From Elymus sibiricus (taxonomy: Eukaryota > Streptophyta > Magnoliopsida > Poales > Poaceae), in NCBI GenBank assembly GCA_039707655.1, contig CM077670.1, positions 143,200,001-143,264,000 on the forward strand: a DNA stretch of 64,000 nucleotides. Direction: 5' to 3'. The notes beneath the pieces are model-generated. The model searched no databases. It was not told the origin of the DNA and saw nothing but the letters and a program-made list of their open reading frames with translations. Shown piece by piece: positions 1 through 11,538 of the stretch. Within the stretch, counting starts at the first letter, position 1; every line of letters begins with the position of its first letter. Position numbers and translations under genes: made by a program.

Positions 1-89
1 CTAACATTTACTGGTTGCTTGTAGGTACATATATCAGCGGTACTGATCCACGCTTTGACCCCTTTTGTGTATGAGGCAATGAGATATTC

Positions 90-536
90 ATGAACAAGCG
101 GCAAGTGAGGAAACTAAGAAAGATTGTTAGGAGAAAGAGACGGGTGATGGGAATTAAACTCTTTATTTACACTTTATCCAAGATAACAATGAACTTTAGG
201 ATGGTAAGTAATTTGTTGCCTTTTCCCCTGCCCACAACGAGTTTCTCTATTAGACATGAATATCTGAAAGTTTTCTCTTTTTAGTGGTTTCCGAAGCAAT
301 TTACTCATGATTACCTTGAAAACTACATGACCGGAGTGGAGGCAACTAAGGTTAAAGTTTATAATTCATACTACCATGATAATGGTCTAGAAGTCTTTCT
401 GAAGGCGGTGAAGGATGGGCGGGCGATCGTCACAAGGGGTTGGACAAAAGTTGTGCATGCCTTTGGCATGGAGGAGGGCACATTATGGGCATTCCGCTTC
501 TTCAACACCGTCAGCAGCCAAAATGATTTACACTTC
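90..536 (+). pseudogene. B3-domain (REM-like) gene fragment, two exons, cut by a retrotransposon
   Basis: Two exons, 90-203 and 285-536, are joined in phase 0 across an 81-bp intron (204-284) with a GTAAGT donor and a pyrimidine-rich TTTTTAG acceptor. The joined product carries the second half of a plant B3 DNA-binding fold: WFPKQF (a strand that usually reads L.IP..F), then VTRGWTKVVHAFGMEEG and LWAFRFF, which match the B3 tail 'GW..F....L..GD...F.F'. B3 proteins bind DNA in the nucleus; the REM subgroup acts in reproductive development, but the family member cannot be named. The frame has a stop at 72-74, so ATG 90 is the first usable start. A branch-like CTAAC at 1-5 and an AG at 23-24 suggest a spliced upstream exon outside the window. 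Coding sequence runs into the LTR of element 1 at about 537 and reaches a stop at 567-569. I infer a broken gene or gene fragment. Confidence 0.6.
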
Positions 537-1352
537 TGTCATGCGTACGACCATCTATGGGCCATCTAGCCCCTTTGTGGTTCGACTAGGGGAATGCGCA
601 AGCACAAAGAGCAGAATCAACAATAAACACAAAGGATTTACCCAGGTTTGGGCCACCGTGAGGTGTAAAACCCTACTCCTGCTATGTATATTGGGTGTAT
701 CTGAACTCAAGTACAAGGAGCGCTTCTTGCCGGCAAGGTGCAGGATGAGCAGCTACACATGCAGAATGAGCAAAGTGTCGACCCTTGTAAAGGTTGCCCT
801 AGCCCTCCTTTTATAGCTCAAGGGGTAACCACAGTGGCAAAACAGTCATTACATGTTGATTAGATAGCAAACAATGCTATCATACCTAACTCTGCCGGAT
901 TAGGAGAAACACAATAAATGCGTCGTTAGGTGTTGTGTGGAGGAGGAGCCCCGGCAAGGTTTCTGCACCGCTCACCCAGCTACCTCTTATTATCTTGACA
1001 CGCCTTCTGGACGAGTGTCATTAAAGGTAATCCTGCTTCCAGCATGCTGCCACGTGCCCCGACAACCCTCACCAAACTGCCTGCCCGCTCGACACCTCAC
1101 AGATTAGCGACTAGCTGCTTGATGAGGTGGAGCAGAGAGGAGTCAGCAAAGTCCTGCCGGCACGGAGCTTGCCGGGTCTTGACCTTGCCGGCTCACGCCT
1201 TGCCAGCAAGTGATGATTGTATCTTCAGCACTAGCCAAGTGCTTTATTGATGCTTCGCCTTGATGATCCCCGGCGAGCCCTGACCATCAAGGCTGCTACC
1301 ACTGCCGGTGCATAAGTCAGGGTATAAAATACCCATGTTTTATACACCGACA
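537..1352 (-). repeat. 3' LTR of element 1
   Basis: Read on the minus strand, the LTR starts TGTCGGTGTATAAAAC at 1352 and ends near 537 with GCATGACA, giving a TGTC/GACA terminal inverted repeat. A TATA box (TATAAAAGG on the minus strand, 807-815) precedes the transcribed part, which includes the GCAGGAGTAGGGTTTTAC motif (about 670-690) also seen in the LTRs of elements 4, 8 and 9. The outer boundary is uncertain: TG at 576 is an alternative. The other LTR is outside the window, so the TSD cannot confirm it. Confidence 0.75.
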
Positions 1353-1367
1353 GAAGCCCCCGGGCCT
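1353..1367 (-). other. Polypurine tract of element 1
   Basis: Immediately inside the 3' LTR the minus strand reads AGGCCCGGGGGCTTC followed by TGTCGG. This is the expected site of plus-strand primer formation. Elements 4, 8 and 9 have similar tracts (GGGCC..GGGGCTAC) at the same place. Confidence 0.65.
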
Positions 1368-1598
1368 GGGCCACACGCGCGTCCGAAGCGTTGTTGGGCT
1401 AGGCCCAAACAATGCACAGACACGTGGTAAGAAATTACCGCCGTAAATTTGTGATGATGATTTCCCTGTCGCACGTCCACGTCACGCATTAAATGCGGGT
1501 CGCAGGAGTGGTGGACTGGAGCGACGGTTTGTGGTAGTGCGCCTGTAAAAGCGCTGCCACGTCGGACAGTAAAGAGCCAACCTCCCCGCGCCTTCCCC

Positions 1599-1607
1599 AT
1601 TAAAAGG
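1599..1607 (+). promoter_or_regulatory. TATA-like box in front of the element 1 aORF
   Basis: ATTAAAAGG lies 137 bp before the aORF ATG (1744), followed by a C/T-rich leader. Elements 4 and 8 have CGATAAAGCC boxes about 117 bp before their aORF ATGs. The spacing suggests that each aORF has its own core promoter, separate from the LTR promoter on the other strand. This is inferred from position and sequence only. Confidence 0.45.
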
Positions 1608-2621
1608 CAACCGCGAGGAGGCGCTACTCATTCACCCCACCCTTCGCTGCATCTTCTTCCTCCTCTTACCAAAGTAGATCCTGCCATCGCCGCCGCCACT
1701 GACTCGCGCTTCTTCCTCCTCCAACCTTTCCTCCTGAGCCCTCATGGCTCCCAAGAAGGCCGATACAGAGGGGAAGAAACTTGCCAAGCCCGTCGACCCC
1801 AAAGCAGAGAAGCGGAAGGCAGACTTGGAGTAGCGGCGGAGGGATAATGCGGTTTTCTCGCCGCCGGCCTTGGACAAAAACACTCTAATCTCCAGGTATG
1901 CGTACATGTGGGGGAGGGACACCCAGGATCATAAGGCTCCGGTAGTGCTCCCTGCTGACAGCAAGGTCGCCGGAGAAGCATATCCATTTTTCTGTGCATA
2001 CTTCTACTGCTGTCGGGCCTATTTCCGGAATAAATCACAGAATAGCCCTGAGTTACACCAGCCCCAACATCAGCACAACTGGTGGACTTCCTTGATATAG
2101 ATATCCGGTACATACTTAATATTACACAGGGTTGAGTCAGAGTGCTCAACATTTATTACAAACTTGTCAATATATGGTGGTGGCGGAATATGACAGTGGT
2201 GTGGTGATGGTACAACACTGATACAATAATGTAGAGCCAAGCGTCAGTGTGAGGCTTAACTATTTATTCGTGAAGCGGAAGCACTGCGGATGATACATGT
2301 GGTAGACTCCAAGACCACAAGCTGACTGACTGGGAACACCTCTAAGCGTCGGGCTCGCTAGCGCAATCTGCCTCCACAAGCTCGTCCTCCTCCAGGTCTG
2401 GCCAAATTAACAAGCCAGGGACAAGCCTGTGAGGACATTGGAATGTACTCGCAAACATTATGAACAAGAGATATACCGAATGCATATGCTCATGCTGGGT
2501 TAAATGATATTCATATGTTGACCGAAATTTAATCATGGCATGGTAGATATTATGATGATGCGGAGGAATAAATATATATTTGTAATAAATCCAGAAAATA
2601 AAATGGAACACCGGGCGCTGG

Positions 2622-2675
2622 ACTGCCCGAGGAATTCCAAGAAAAATGCCAAACGGGGGTCTCAAAGCGACGCCT
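2622..2675. repeat. Diverged outlying unit of the 49-bp array
   Basis: This stretch matches the 49-bp unit that continues at 4356 (shared AAATGCCAAACGGG and AAGCGACGCC). The nested solo LTR inserted at its right end, so the array was split by that insertion. Confidence 0.7.
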
Positions 2676-4355
2676 TGATGTCAACTACACAACTTGTTCT
2701 TGTAGACTCGTGTTGGGCCTCCAAGTGCAGAGGTTTGTAGGACAGTAGCAATTTTCCATCAAGTGGATGACCTAAGGTTTATCAATCCATGGGAGGCGTA
2801 GGATGAAGATGGTCTCTGTCAAACAACCCTGCAACCAAATAACAAAGAGTCTCTTGTGTCCCCAACACACCCAATACAATGGTAAATTGTATAGGTGCAC
2901 TAGTTCGGCGAAGAGATGGTGATAAAAGTGTAGTATGGATGGTAGATATAGGTTTTTGTAAGCTGAAATAATAAAAACAGCAAGGTAACTAGTAATAAAA
3001 GTGAGCACAAACGGTATTGCAATGCTTAAAAACAAGGCCTAGGGTTCATACTTTCGCTAGTGCAATCTCTCAACAATGCTAATATAATTGGATCATATAA
3101 CCATCCCTCAACGTGCGATAAAGAATCACTCCCAAGTTCCTATTACCGGAGAACATAAGATAGAAATTGTTTGTAGGGTACAAAACCACCTCAAAGTTAT
3201 CCTTTCCGATCAATCTATTGAGCTATTCCTATAAGTGTCACGAACAGCCCTAGTGTTCGTACTAAAATAACACCATCTGATACACATCAACCAACTCTAA
3301 TGTCACCTAGATACTCCAATGTCACCACAAGTATCCGTGAGTTGATTATACGATATGCATCAAACAACTTCATAATCATAATATTCAATCCACACAAAGA
3401 ACTCCAAGGATCACCCCAAAGTTTCTATCGGAGAAAAGATAATGAAAACGTGCATCAACCCATATGCATAGATTACCCCAATGTCACCTCGGGAATCCGC
3501 AAGTTGAGTGCCAAAACATACATCAAGTGAATCAATATAATACCCCATTGTCACCACGGGTATTCATATGCAAGACATACATCAAGTGTTCTCAAATCTG
3601 AATATTCAATCCGACAATAACAAAACCACAAAGGGAAAAGATTCGATTCATCACAACAAAGATAGAGAGGGAAGAAACACCATATGATTCAACTATATTA
3701 ACAAAGCTCGCGATACAACAAGATCGTGCCATATCAAGAACATGAGTGAGAGAGATCAAACACATACCTACTAGTACATACCCTCAGCCCCGAGGGTGAA
3801 CTACTCCCTCCTCGTCATGGAGACCGCCGGGATGATGAAGATGGCATCCGGTGATGATTCCCTCCTCCGGCAGGGTGTCGGAAAAGTGCTATAGATTAGA
3901 TCGTGGAGGTACAGAGGCTTGCGACGGCGTAAAAACTCATCAAGGTTAACTTTCGGGGGTTTCTGAAAATATATGATTTTTTGCCGTTGGAATCACGCGA
4001 AAAGGTGCCACAGGGGGCCCACGAGGCACCAGGGCGCGCATGGGGGGGTGGCGCGCCCTGGTGGCTCGTGGAGCCCCTGTGGGTCTTCTGGACTCCTCCC
4101 GAAACTTCTAGTGTCTCATATGTTCCAGAAAAAATCATCAAAAAGTTTCGCTGCATTTGGACTTCATTTGATATAGATTTTCTGGAAAACCAAAAACAAG
4201 CAGAAAACAGCTACTGGCACTGGGCACTAGGTCAATATGTTAGTCCATAAAACTCATATAAAAGCCATATAAAAATGCACCAAAATCATAAAAAAAAACT
4301 ATAATAAACATGGCATGAATACTTCATAAATTATAGATACGTTGGAGACGTATCA
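2676..4355 (-). mobile_element. Nested solo LTR, 1.68 kb
   Basis: It starts TGATGTCAACTAC and ends GGAGACGTATCA, with perfect 5-bp TSDs cgcct at 2671-2675 and 4356-4360. Read on the minus strand it begins TGATACGTCTCCAACG, a start shared by elements 6 and 7 and by several very abundant Triticeae Gypsy families (Sabrina-like; name not verified). There is no internal domain or second LTR, so it is a solo LTR. A GC-rich inverted repeat (about 4018-4071) lies about 45 bp upstream of a TATA-like CATATATTT (minus strand, 3967-3975). Confidence 0.9.
4018..4071 (-). promoter_or_regulatory. GC-rich inverted repeat in the U3 of the nested solo LTR
   Basis: CACGAGGCACCAGGGCGCGC on the left is nearly complementary to GCGCGCCCTGGTGGCTCGTG on the right, around a G-rich loop. 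The same arrangement occurs in the LTRs of elements 6 and 7 and inside element 7. Confidence 0.7.
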
Positions 4356-4515
4356 CGCCTCGAGAGGTCTTGAAAATAAATGCCAAATGGGTGTCTGAAA
4401 GTGACGCCTCGAGAGGTCTTGAAAAGAAATGCCAAACGGGTGTCTGAAAGCGACGCCTCGAGTGGTCTAGAAAAGAAATGCCAAACGGGTGTCTGAAAGC
4501 GACGCCTCGAGTGGT
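4356..4515. repeat. 49-bp tandem repeat, about 3.3 copies
   Basis: Units start at 4356, 4405, 4454 and 4503 (partial), each beginning CGCCTCGAG(A/T)GGTCT and containing AAATGCCAAACGGGTGTCTG. Together with the diverged copy at 2622-2675 the array had at least four units before the nested insertion. Confidence 0.9.
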
Positions 4516-4754
4516 CTAGCCATCCCAAGTGATACTCAGAAAAATAAAAATGAGTATCCAGGTGGACTAACCATCCCAAGTGATACCCAGAAAAATACAA
4601 ATGAGTATCCAGGTGGACTAGCCATCCCAAGTGATACCCAGAAAAAATATAATTGAGTATCCATGTGGACTAGCCATCCCTACTGATACCCAGAAAAATA
4701 TAAATGAGTATCCAGGTGGACTAGCCATCCCAAGTGATACTCAGATTTCACATA
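4511..4754. repeat. 51-bp tandem repeat, about 4.7 copies
   Basis: Units begin at 4511, 4562, 4613, 4665 and 4716 with GTGGACTAGCCATCCC and include TGATACCCAGAAAAATA. The first unit overlaps the last 49-bp unit, so one array grades into the other. Confidence 0.9.
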
Positions 4755-5945
4755 GAAGAACAGGGTTAGTCCACAATAATATTTATGATAGCAATATTAT
4801 TCTTGGTATCATAAGCGGTGACAATAATTATCCTGCAAAATAATTCATGTTCAATTTAATTATTTCCTCCGAATACCGACACCGGGACCGACACTTGACC
4901 CTTCCCAGCTAACGTCCTTGACCATGGACACGACTATTCGAATAGATGTAACTCTGCAGAGGGTGTACTCTTTACCCACAAGTAAAGGATTTCATTAGTC
5001 AGTACCGAGCCACTGACTAATTCCCATCACGGTCTTTGGGTTGAAAACACACCTGACCAGCACACACCAGATTAAATTTCCGGATGCCAGGAATCACCCA
5101 AAGCATCGTTCAAGACAAACTCTAAGTTGGGGAGACCATCGTCTCGAATAGCATGGGACCACTATTAATACGCACGGATTACAAGGGGTGCCCCCCTCTC
5201 GGCCCAGCCGGATACACCCATGCCCCCTGACCCGATGAGTGGCATTAGTCCATGGCCATGGAACCCTCATCGTGGCCTCTCTAGGTGGTGTGCACACAGA
5301 CAGGGGTTAGCAACTTACTAAATCGCACTCCCCTCGTGGGCAGACTAGTGGCAGCACGGTATTTAGCTAGGCTTGATGGAACAAGACTCGATCTAGGTCG
5401 ACTCAGGAGGTGTTGTTATTATGACTCACATACTTCATATGCAACGGTGACACCATCGTGTCATGATATGGCCCGTGCCCACCGGCACGTCCAAGGCAGG
5501 AGACACACTCCTGGATTCTCACCATTTTCACATGTTAGAAAGATTCTTGGTGCATGCAATAATGCTCAAAATGACATGACCATGCATGCTCTCACTATTA
5601 CTACATATACGGTGAAATTTCAAACTGATGCAACTATGCAAGTAATTCACCATATCCCAAGTTCAAAAATGCTTGCCTTTATCAAAGTAGTCAGAAGATG
5701 ATCCCTCGAAATTCCCGGCAAAGTCCCCCTCTTCGTTTTCTATAAAATGGAAATTCAAATTCAGATTAATTTTTTTTGCAACAGTACAAAAAGTTGTCTC
5801 AAAATATTTTCAAATAAATACTAAAAAAACTAGAGTAAAAATGAAGAATTTCAAAAAAAGAATCAATTAAAACGGAGTTTTGGTTAAAAAGTTTTAAAAC
5901 TAGGGGCTTTTCTACAAAATAAATATTTGCCAGCGGGTCCCTGTG

Positions 5946-6030
5946 CGGTTAAACAGAAAACGCTTCGGGGAAAAATACGCTTTCCAGCGCAGAAAGCGTA
6001 AAGAGCAGAATACGCTTTCTGTTTAAACGG
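5946..6030. repeat. Nested inverted repeats in the 4.1-kb solo LTR
   Basis: The outer arms 5946-5959 (CGGTTAAACAGAAA) and 6016-6029 (TTTCTGTTTAAACG) pair at 13 of 14 positions. Inside, TACGCTTTC (5976-5984) and GAAAGCGTA (5992-6000) form a perfect 9-bp stem with a 7-base loop. TACGCTTTC recurs at 6011-6019, so alternative pairings are possible. Confidence 0.7.
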
Positions 6031-6520
6031 AAAAAGAATAAAACACTGACGACTGGGCCCCACCCGTCAGGTTTGAATTCAAACGGGCTCGCGCGCGTGT
6101 ACAGAAGAGATGCGGCGATCACTGGCGACGATCGCCAGTGTTCCAAAAGGCGGCGCTGGTCGGGATGTGCTCGGGGTGGTATTCTGTGTCGGTGGGTGGT
6201 GGTGGTGGTCGCCGGCGAGCACCGGAGCGACGGCGAGGTCAACTCCGGTGGACGGCGGCGTCGGGCGATGTTGGATCTCGCCGGAGAGGGCTCTGGACGT
6301 CGAATTGAGGTGCGGGATGGATGAGTGTGTGCACGAGAAGACGACTGATGGAGTTTGGGAGGTGGTGGTGGCCTAACGGCGACGAGAGGTTCTCGAGTAC
6401 CGTGGCGGATCGGGTGGTCGGAAACGGAGAAGAAGACGTCCCCGAGGTCGGGGGAGTGCAAGGGAGGTCGATTGAGACGGTGTGGGTGTGGTGCGGTTAC
6501 TCAATGGAGCTCGGGGAGCT

Positions 6521-6528
6521 CTTATATA
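6521..6528 (-). promoter_or_regulatory. TATA box of the 4.1-kb solo LTR
   Basis: The minus strand reads CGCCTATATAAGAGCTCC. It lies about 1.27 kb from the LTR 5' end (7801) and is followed downstream by a C-rich leader, as expected of a U3/R boundary in minus orientation. Confidence 0.55.
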
Positions 6529-9500
6529 GGCGAGCCGAGGAGGTCAGTGGCGGAGCGGATCACGCCGGAGTAAATCTGGCCGGCGAGGTAGTTAGGGACG
6601 GTGGTGAGGTTGATGAGGTCGGTGGAGCCTTCTGGAAGTGCCCGTGTGGATGAATTCGAGCTCTATCGTCTTATCCATGGCCAGACCCCCGTACGGGTGT
6701 GGCAGCGGTGATCTACTCCGGCGACTACCACGCGGGGTCGGGACGGTTGGGCAGCACGTGTAGCGGCAGAGGGAGGCGACACATGGAGAGGGAGTAGGCG
6801 AGGGAGCAGTGGGAGTGAGTGAAGGCGGCTGCAGCCGTGCTGATCTGCTCGGCCGCCGCGGCCGAGAACAGTGGCCGTTGCACCGGCCGGCCACTATGCT
6901 GTCGGTGGCGAGCAGCTGACCAGAGGGTCCCCGGCGACCCATTTATGATCAAGGAGGCGTGGATCAAAAGGAGATGGGGTGAAGTGCAGTGCACAGCGCC
7001 GAAGTCCCTTGTTCTCTGAACGTATCTGAATTTCTGAATTTTTTGACAGTGCTACAGTGTGCACACCAAGTGTATGATGAAATGCCAGTGGGCTCTAGGC
7101 ATTTTAGGAATTTGTGAGAATTTTTGTGGTGAGGTGTTGATGCATAAAAGAGAGGCTGGCAAAGTTTCAGAATTTTTGGAGCAATTAAAAATAGATTTTG
7201 ATCAGAGAGATTGAATCTGGTCCAAATTTGAATTGAATGAAATTTGAAAATTTTGAACTATGGAACAAAATGTTTTTGGTGAAATGGAGTGTGGGTACTG
7301 TCTAGTAGCTAGGATAATTTTTGTGGGTGTAAAAGAGTTGGGGAAAATATAGTTCCTTTGTAAATCAAAGAAACTAGAATAAATGAATTTCCAACTTTGG
7401 AATTTTACTAAATATGGTAAAAATATTTTTATGGAGAGGAGAGGTATTGGGTACTATCCTAGGGGGTGAGGATGACTTGAATGATAATTTAGAAGTGATA
7501 GAAAAATTGTTGGGAGAATTTTCTATATGAATGAAAGGGAATGAAAAGGATAATTTCATTGAAATGATTTAATTTATTCAATTTTTTTTCTGAATTTTTT
7601 TTTTTGATCCTACATAAATAATCACTCAAGTAATAAACCATTCAAATCAGTACCATTAAAAAATTTTGAAACCCAATTGAAAGTTAAAAATGATTTTCAA
7701 AATAGAAGAAAGAGAAGAAGAGCCATAATGATCCCAAGGAAATTTTATTTTAAAGAAAAGATTTTAAAAAAATTCAAAAGAAAATTTTTTGGGGTGTTAC
7801 AACTGCGGTTTGGTTCCCCCATATTCAAATTTCTTCACTGAATTGATGTACACCTTGGGGTTTCGACTGCTGGATTTTACTCCAAATGCAATGACCTGCA
7901 TGGCAGTCTTCGCCCACATGTGCGAAATTTTTGTCGAAGTCGTCCCCAATGTCAACATCTTCCGCCACATCTTCATTCCCCGCATCGAGGGTGATGCACT
8001 TTCCGGCAGTGTGACATGGATTCCTCGGGCCAAAGCTAAGGGAAAGTATCATGCCGGGTTGCTGCATCTGAAATGGGAAGAATGGCGGGCAGAATGGTGC
8101 TGGATTAAGGAGAAGGACTTCCCCAATTTTTGCTTGCCACGCACGGAGAAAATTGACCACGACAAGAACTGGAGTGATTTTGGCACCAGCTACAAGAAGC
8201 TTGGCCCGGCACTGAACCGGATCGCTCGCCTCAAGTCTGCCGGGATAACCATTGAGATGGTGGGAGCTGATTTCCTCCGGCGACGGATTGCGCCGCTGCA
8301 GAAGAGGTAGAGGTACACTTGGGAGTACCAGAACGCCACTGATATTATGCGGATATATCCAGGGCTGGTCAACCACTTGATGATTATGCAACACATCAGC
8401 CTCTGCCATCAGCTCTTTAGAATCTCCGGCAAGTTTCACCTGCCGGCACAAGTCGTGCCACTGCACATCAATTCCGCCAAGGATTACATCTTGGCGATGA
8501 TGCCAGCATGCAATGCTCAAGGAGTCGAAGCTGATTGGGAGTTGCCCTCACTTGAAGATGAAATGACTTGGGCTTCCAATCTAATGGAGAGGGCCACTCG
8601 AGAAGAGAAGGACCTCATCCAGGGCACCATGGATGAAGAGTTGGCCTATATCGCCCACAGGGCCGAGGAGGCCTTGAAGGCCGGCAAGGCTAGCAGTTCC
8701 CGGGCCGCGGCAACTGAGGAGGGGGAAGAGACCCGTGATGAAGAGTTTGCCGAAGAGCACCAAGAAGAGCCTGCCAGAGAAGAGGTTGCCGTTGAACCCG
8801 AAGAAGAAGGAGATCTTCAAGGCCCGAAGAAGAAAGCGCGCGTTCTTCAGAAAGCGTCAAGCCAGGAGGTAGTTTGCCCTTCTTCATCAGGGGCTGGCCC
8901 CACCGTGAAGAAAATGACCACCAGAACTGGCCAACAGCAAGAAGTGCGCCGGCAATTGACTCGGCGTCCTCGAGCTCAATGTCCACCTCTCCAGCAAGGA
9001 GTTGCCGGTGAAGTTGGGTCTTCTCAACAGGCATCTTCTCCTCCACTGGCAATCAAGAGGGCCAGGGAGTCGCCTCCGCCAGTGAGATACGACCTCTCCA
9101 TCCTTAGTGAGCCCGAAGACGAGGAGTAAGTATAATCATTTATCTTCATCAAATCTTGATCTTGTCTTGATTGTCATTTGACTTGACTTCCTTTGGCTTC
9201 GCAGGGATACAAAACCATTTGTGCATAGGGTGAAGCGAACGAGAGGTGCAATGGAGCACGAACCAACGGCAATTGCTGGGCAGGGGGTCACATCTAGTGA
9301 TACCATCATCATCAGCCCCCTGCGTGAGGTCGTGGTGTAGTTCCCGCTCGCGGGGCCGGTACTGAAGTTCCTCCTTTTGAACCCAACAAAGAGATAGGAG
9401 AAGGCCGCCAAGAGGAAAAGTGCCCAGAGGCGGACTCTGCCATGGCTCCTCCATCAACTATCATCCCGGAGAGCGCTTCTCCGACAAGGGCCTCCGCTGA

Positions 9501-10619
9501 TGAGCCCGCCCGCACGGAAATTATCCCGGTAAGTGAAGCTACCGGTGACCGTGTGGCGGCAACTGAGGTTGCCAGGGAAGGAAATACCCTTCCTCAACGA
9601 ACATCAACTGGTAATCCACTTGTTTCTAAGCACTGTCCCAAATTTTTGTTTTCTTGAACTTGACTTGTAAACTGAATCACTTTTTTGCTCTTTGCTTCTG
9701 CTCCACCTTGTAGATCCAGCTTCTTCCGAAGAAAGAGAAATTCTCACAGACGTGGCAGAAATTGCAAAGAACGTTGTTGATGAAGCCGCCAAGATATCTG
9801 CCGAAGAAGCTGCCAACTCTGCTGCCGAGGGAACAAGGGAAGTTACTGGGGAGCAGGGAAAGTCTCCCGACAACACATCTGTTCCCATCCAGGCAATTAC
9901 AGAAATGGTGGTAGTTGTTACCGACAAGCTAGATCTTGCTGCTCAACCGGCTGTACCAACTACTTAAGCCTTGACGGATACCTTGACGCTTGCCGCCCCT
10001 CAACAAGAACCTAGAGCTCCCAGTTCAACTGGCACTGGAGGTCCAAACTTTGATGACAAGATCGCCCGGATCCTAGCTCCCTTCTCCCAGAACACCACCG
10101 AAGCTGACAACGCTGCTGACAGCACAACAAATCTTTCCTTCCTAGAAACCATGGCTGCAGGTTTCAAAGATGTACAAGATGGCTACAGTAAGCGTTGGGA
10201 CAAACTCCAAGAAGAGCACAAAGCTCTGGGGTTGGCTGAACAGAAGCTGAAAGGAAGGTGGAGCAACTCCGTGCATGGTACAACGGGCAATCCCGCAATC
10301 TAAGGAATCACATGGAAAAGCTTGCCGCCACCCAGGAGAAGGCGACAGCTTTGGACGGCAAGCTGGCAGAGCGTGAGGCGCAGCTCAATGCCCATGAAAG
10401 AGATCTTGCCACACAAGAAGAGGCCCTTGCTGCTTAACTTCCCGGCAAGGATGATGAGATTGAAAAGCTCCTTGAACAAAGGACCCAAGAGCTGGAGAAG
10501 AACCACAAAGAATCCATCAAAACCCAAGCTCGAGAGAGTGCCGCAAAGCTCAAGGAGGCCACTGATAATGCTACTGCCGCTGCTACAGCCAAGGCAGATT
10601 TGGAATCCCATGTGAACTA

Positions 10620-11475
10620 TGTCGGCCCAGTGGGAACCAGGGTCCCACGGCCCGTCTGCCTCTGGCCCAGAGGACCACGCCCGCCTTGCCTCAGCCGCTC
10701 CGGAGGAAGCCGCCTCGCAAGGCCCCTCCCCGCCAGGCCAGGCCCTGCCGAGGCCGCCAAGCACCAGGTTCCCTCTCGAGGCTCCCCTCGCGAGGCCTTC
10801 TCATGAAGCAGGTCGTACGGCGCCAGCCGCAGGGCTTCGCGCCCAGCACATGGGTGACGTCCCGCTGTCAGGATAAGGACAGCGAGGCGTGACCAAGCCC
10901 AGCTTCCATTCTGGTGATAAGGGAGCAGCGACATCTTCCTCCCCCAAAGCATGTCCCAAAGACTTTCCTCTTTGGTGATAGATGATCAGGACGGATCAGC
11001 GTGCCAGGACGGAGGTCATCGCCAAGCCCACCAGCGCACCACGAGGAGCTACTTTAGCAGGCGGAGACTGCCTTTAGTCAGAATAAGCCTGCGCTCTTGT
11101 CCCCCTTTTGAATTGCCGCCCTGTGGCAACCCTTTCCCGCTCATATTTTCGGGGAAGAGGACCAAGGCAGTACAAAAAGGGCAAGGCTGCTTCCATGTAA
11201 GGGGATCGACTCATTCTCCCCCACACCTCTTGTACCTCGAGCACAAGCTCTCCGCCACAGAGCAATCCAACACAAGGAGGAGTAGGGTATTACACCGCAC
11301 GATGGCCCGAACCTGGGTAGCTCGCGCATCCCCTTCGTGTCCGGTGAGAGCCGGTGAGCCCGTCGTGTTCCCGGCGTAGTTGCCGTCGTGTCGTAGGTTG
11401 CCAAGCAAAGTCCCCCAGAGTTCGAATCCTAAGTTCTTGGAGAAGTTTCTTGGACCCAAAACCTAGAATCCGACA
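10620..11475 (+). repeat. 5' LTR of element 4
   Basis: 856 bp, TGTCGG..CCGACA. It holds a TATA-like TACAAAAAGG at 11171, the GCAGGAGTAGGG-type motif near 11275 (here AAGGAGGAGTAGGG) and several CTCGCGAGG palindromes. Compared with the 3' LTR it lacks a block of about 35 bp near 10680. Confidence 0.9.
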
Positions 11476-11495
11476 TTTGGCGCGCTAGGTAGGGG
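11476..11495 (+). other. Primer-binding site of element 4
   Basis: TTTGGCGCGCTAGGTAGGGG follows the LTR directly. Element 9 has TTTGGCACGCCAGGTAGGGG at the same position. The priming tRNA was not identified. Confidence 0.6.
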
Positions 11496-11538
11496 GGCTC
11501 GCCGTCTTCGCGCCTTCGACCTCGATGCCAGCAACGAC

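Larger units (their letters stand above)
2011..7801 (-). mobile_element. Solo LTR, about 4.1 kb (interrupted), in the aORF of element 1
   Basis: The insert starts TGTCGGGCC at 2011 and ends GGTGTTACA at 7801, flanked by the 5-bp TSD actgc (2006-2010 and 7802-7806). Deleting it restores the aORF frame (..YFYC|GLVPP..). No second copy of either terminus occurs inside, so this is one LTR without internal domain, about 4.1 kb once the nested LTR 2676-4355 is removed. Minus orientation is suggested by a TATATAAG box (6521-6528) and the TGTAACACCCC start typical of several Triticeae Gypsy LTRs. It contains two short tandem arrays, a nested inverted repeat (5946-6030) and a GC-rich leader (about 5950-6900). 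Long Pro/Arg/Ser-rich open frames there look like leader sequence rather than genes. 6900-7800 is A/T-rich and featureless. Confidence 0.88.

Noticed and set aside
576..580. Alternative left end of element 1 at TG 576
   Set aside because: TG at 576 gives a TGTGG/..CCACA end that does not match the TGTCGG start; TG at 537 gives a TGTC/GACA pair. Kept as a minor alternative.
5949..6653. Overlapping GC-rich open frames on both strands in the 4.1-kb solo LTR
   Set aside because: Pro/Arg/Ser-rich or Gly-rich low-complexity products with no domain, located in the expected LTR leader.
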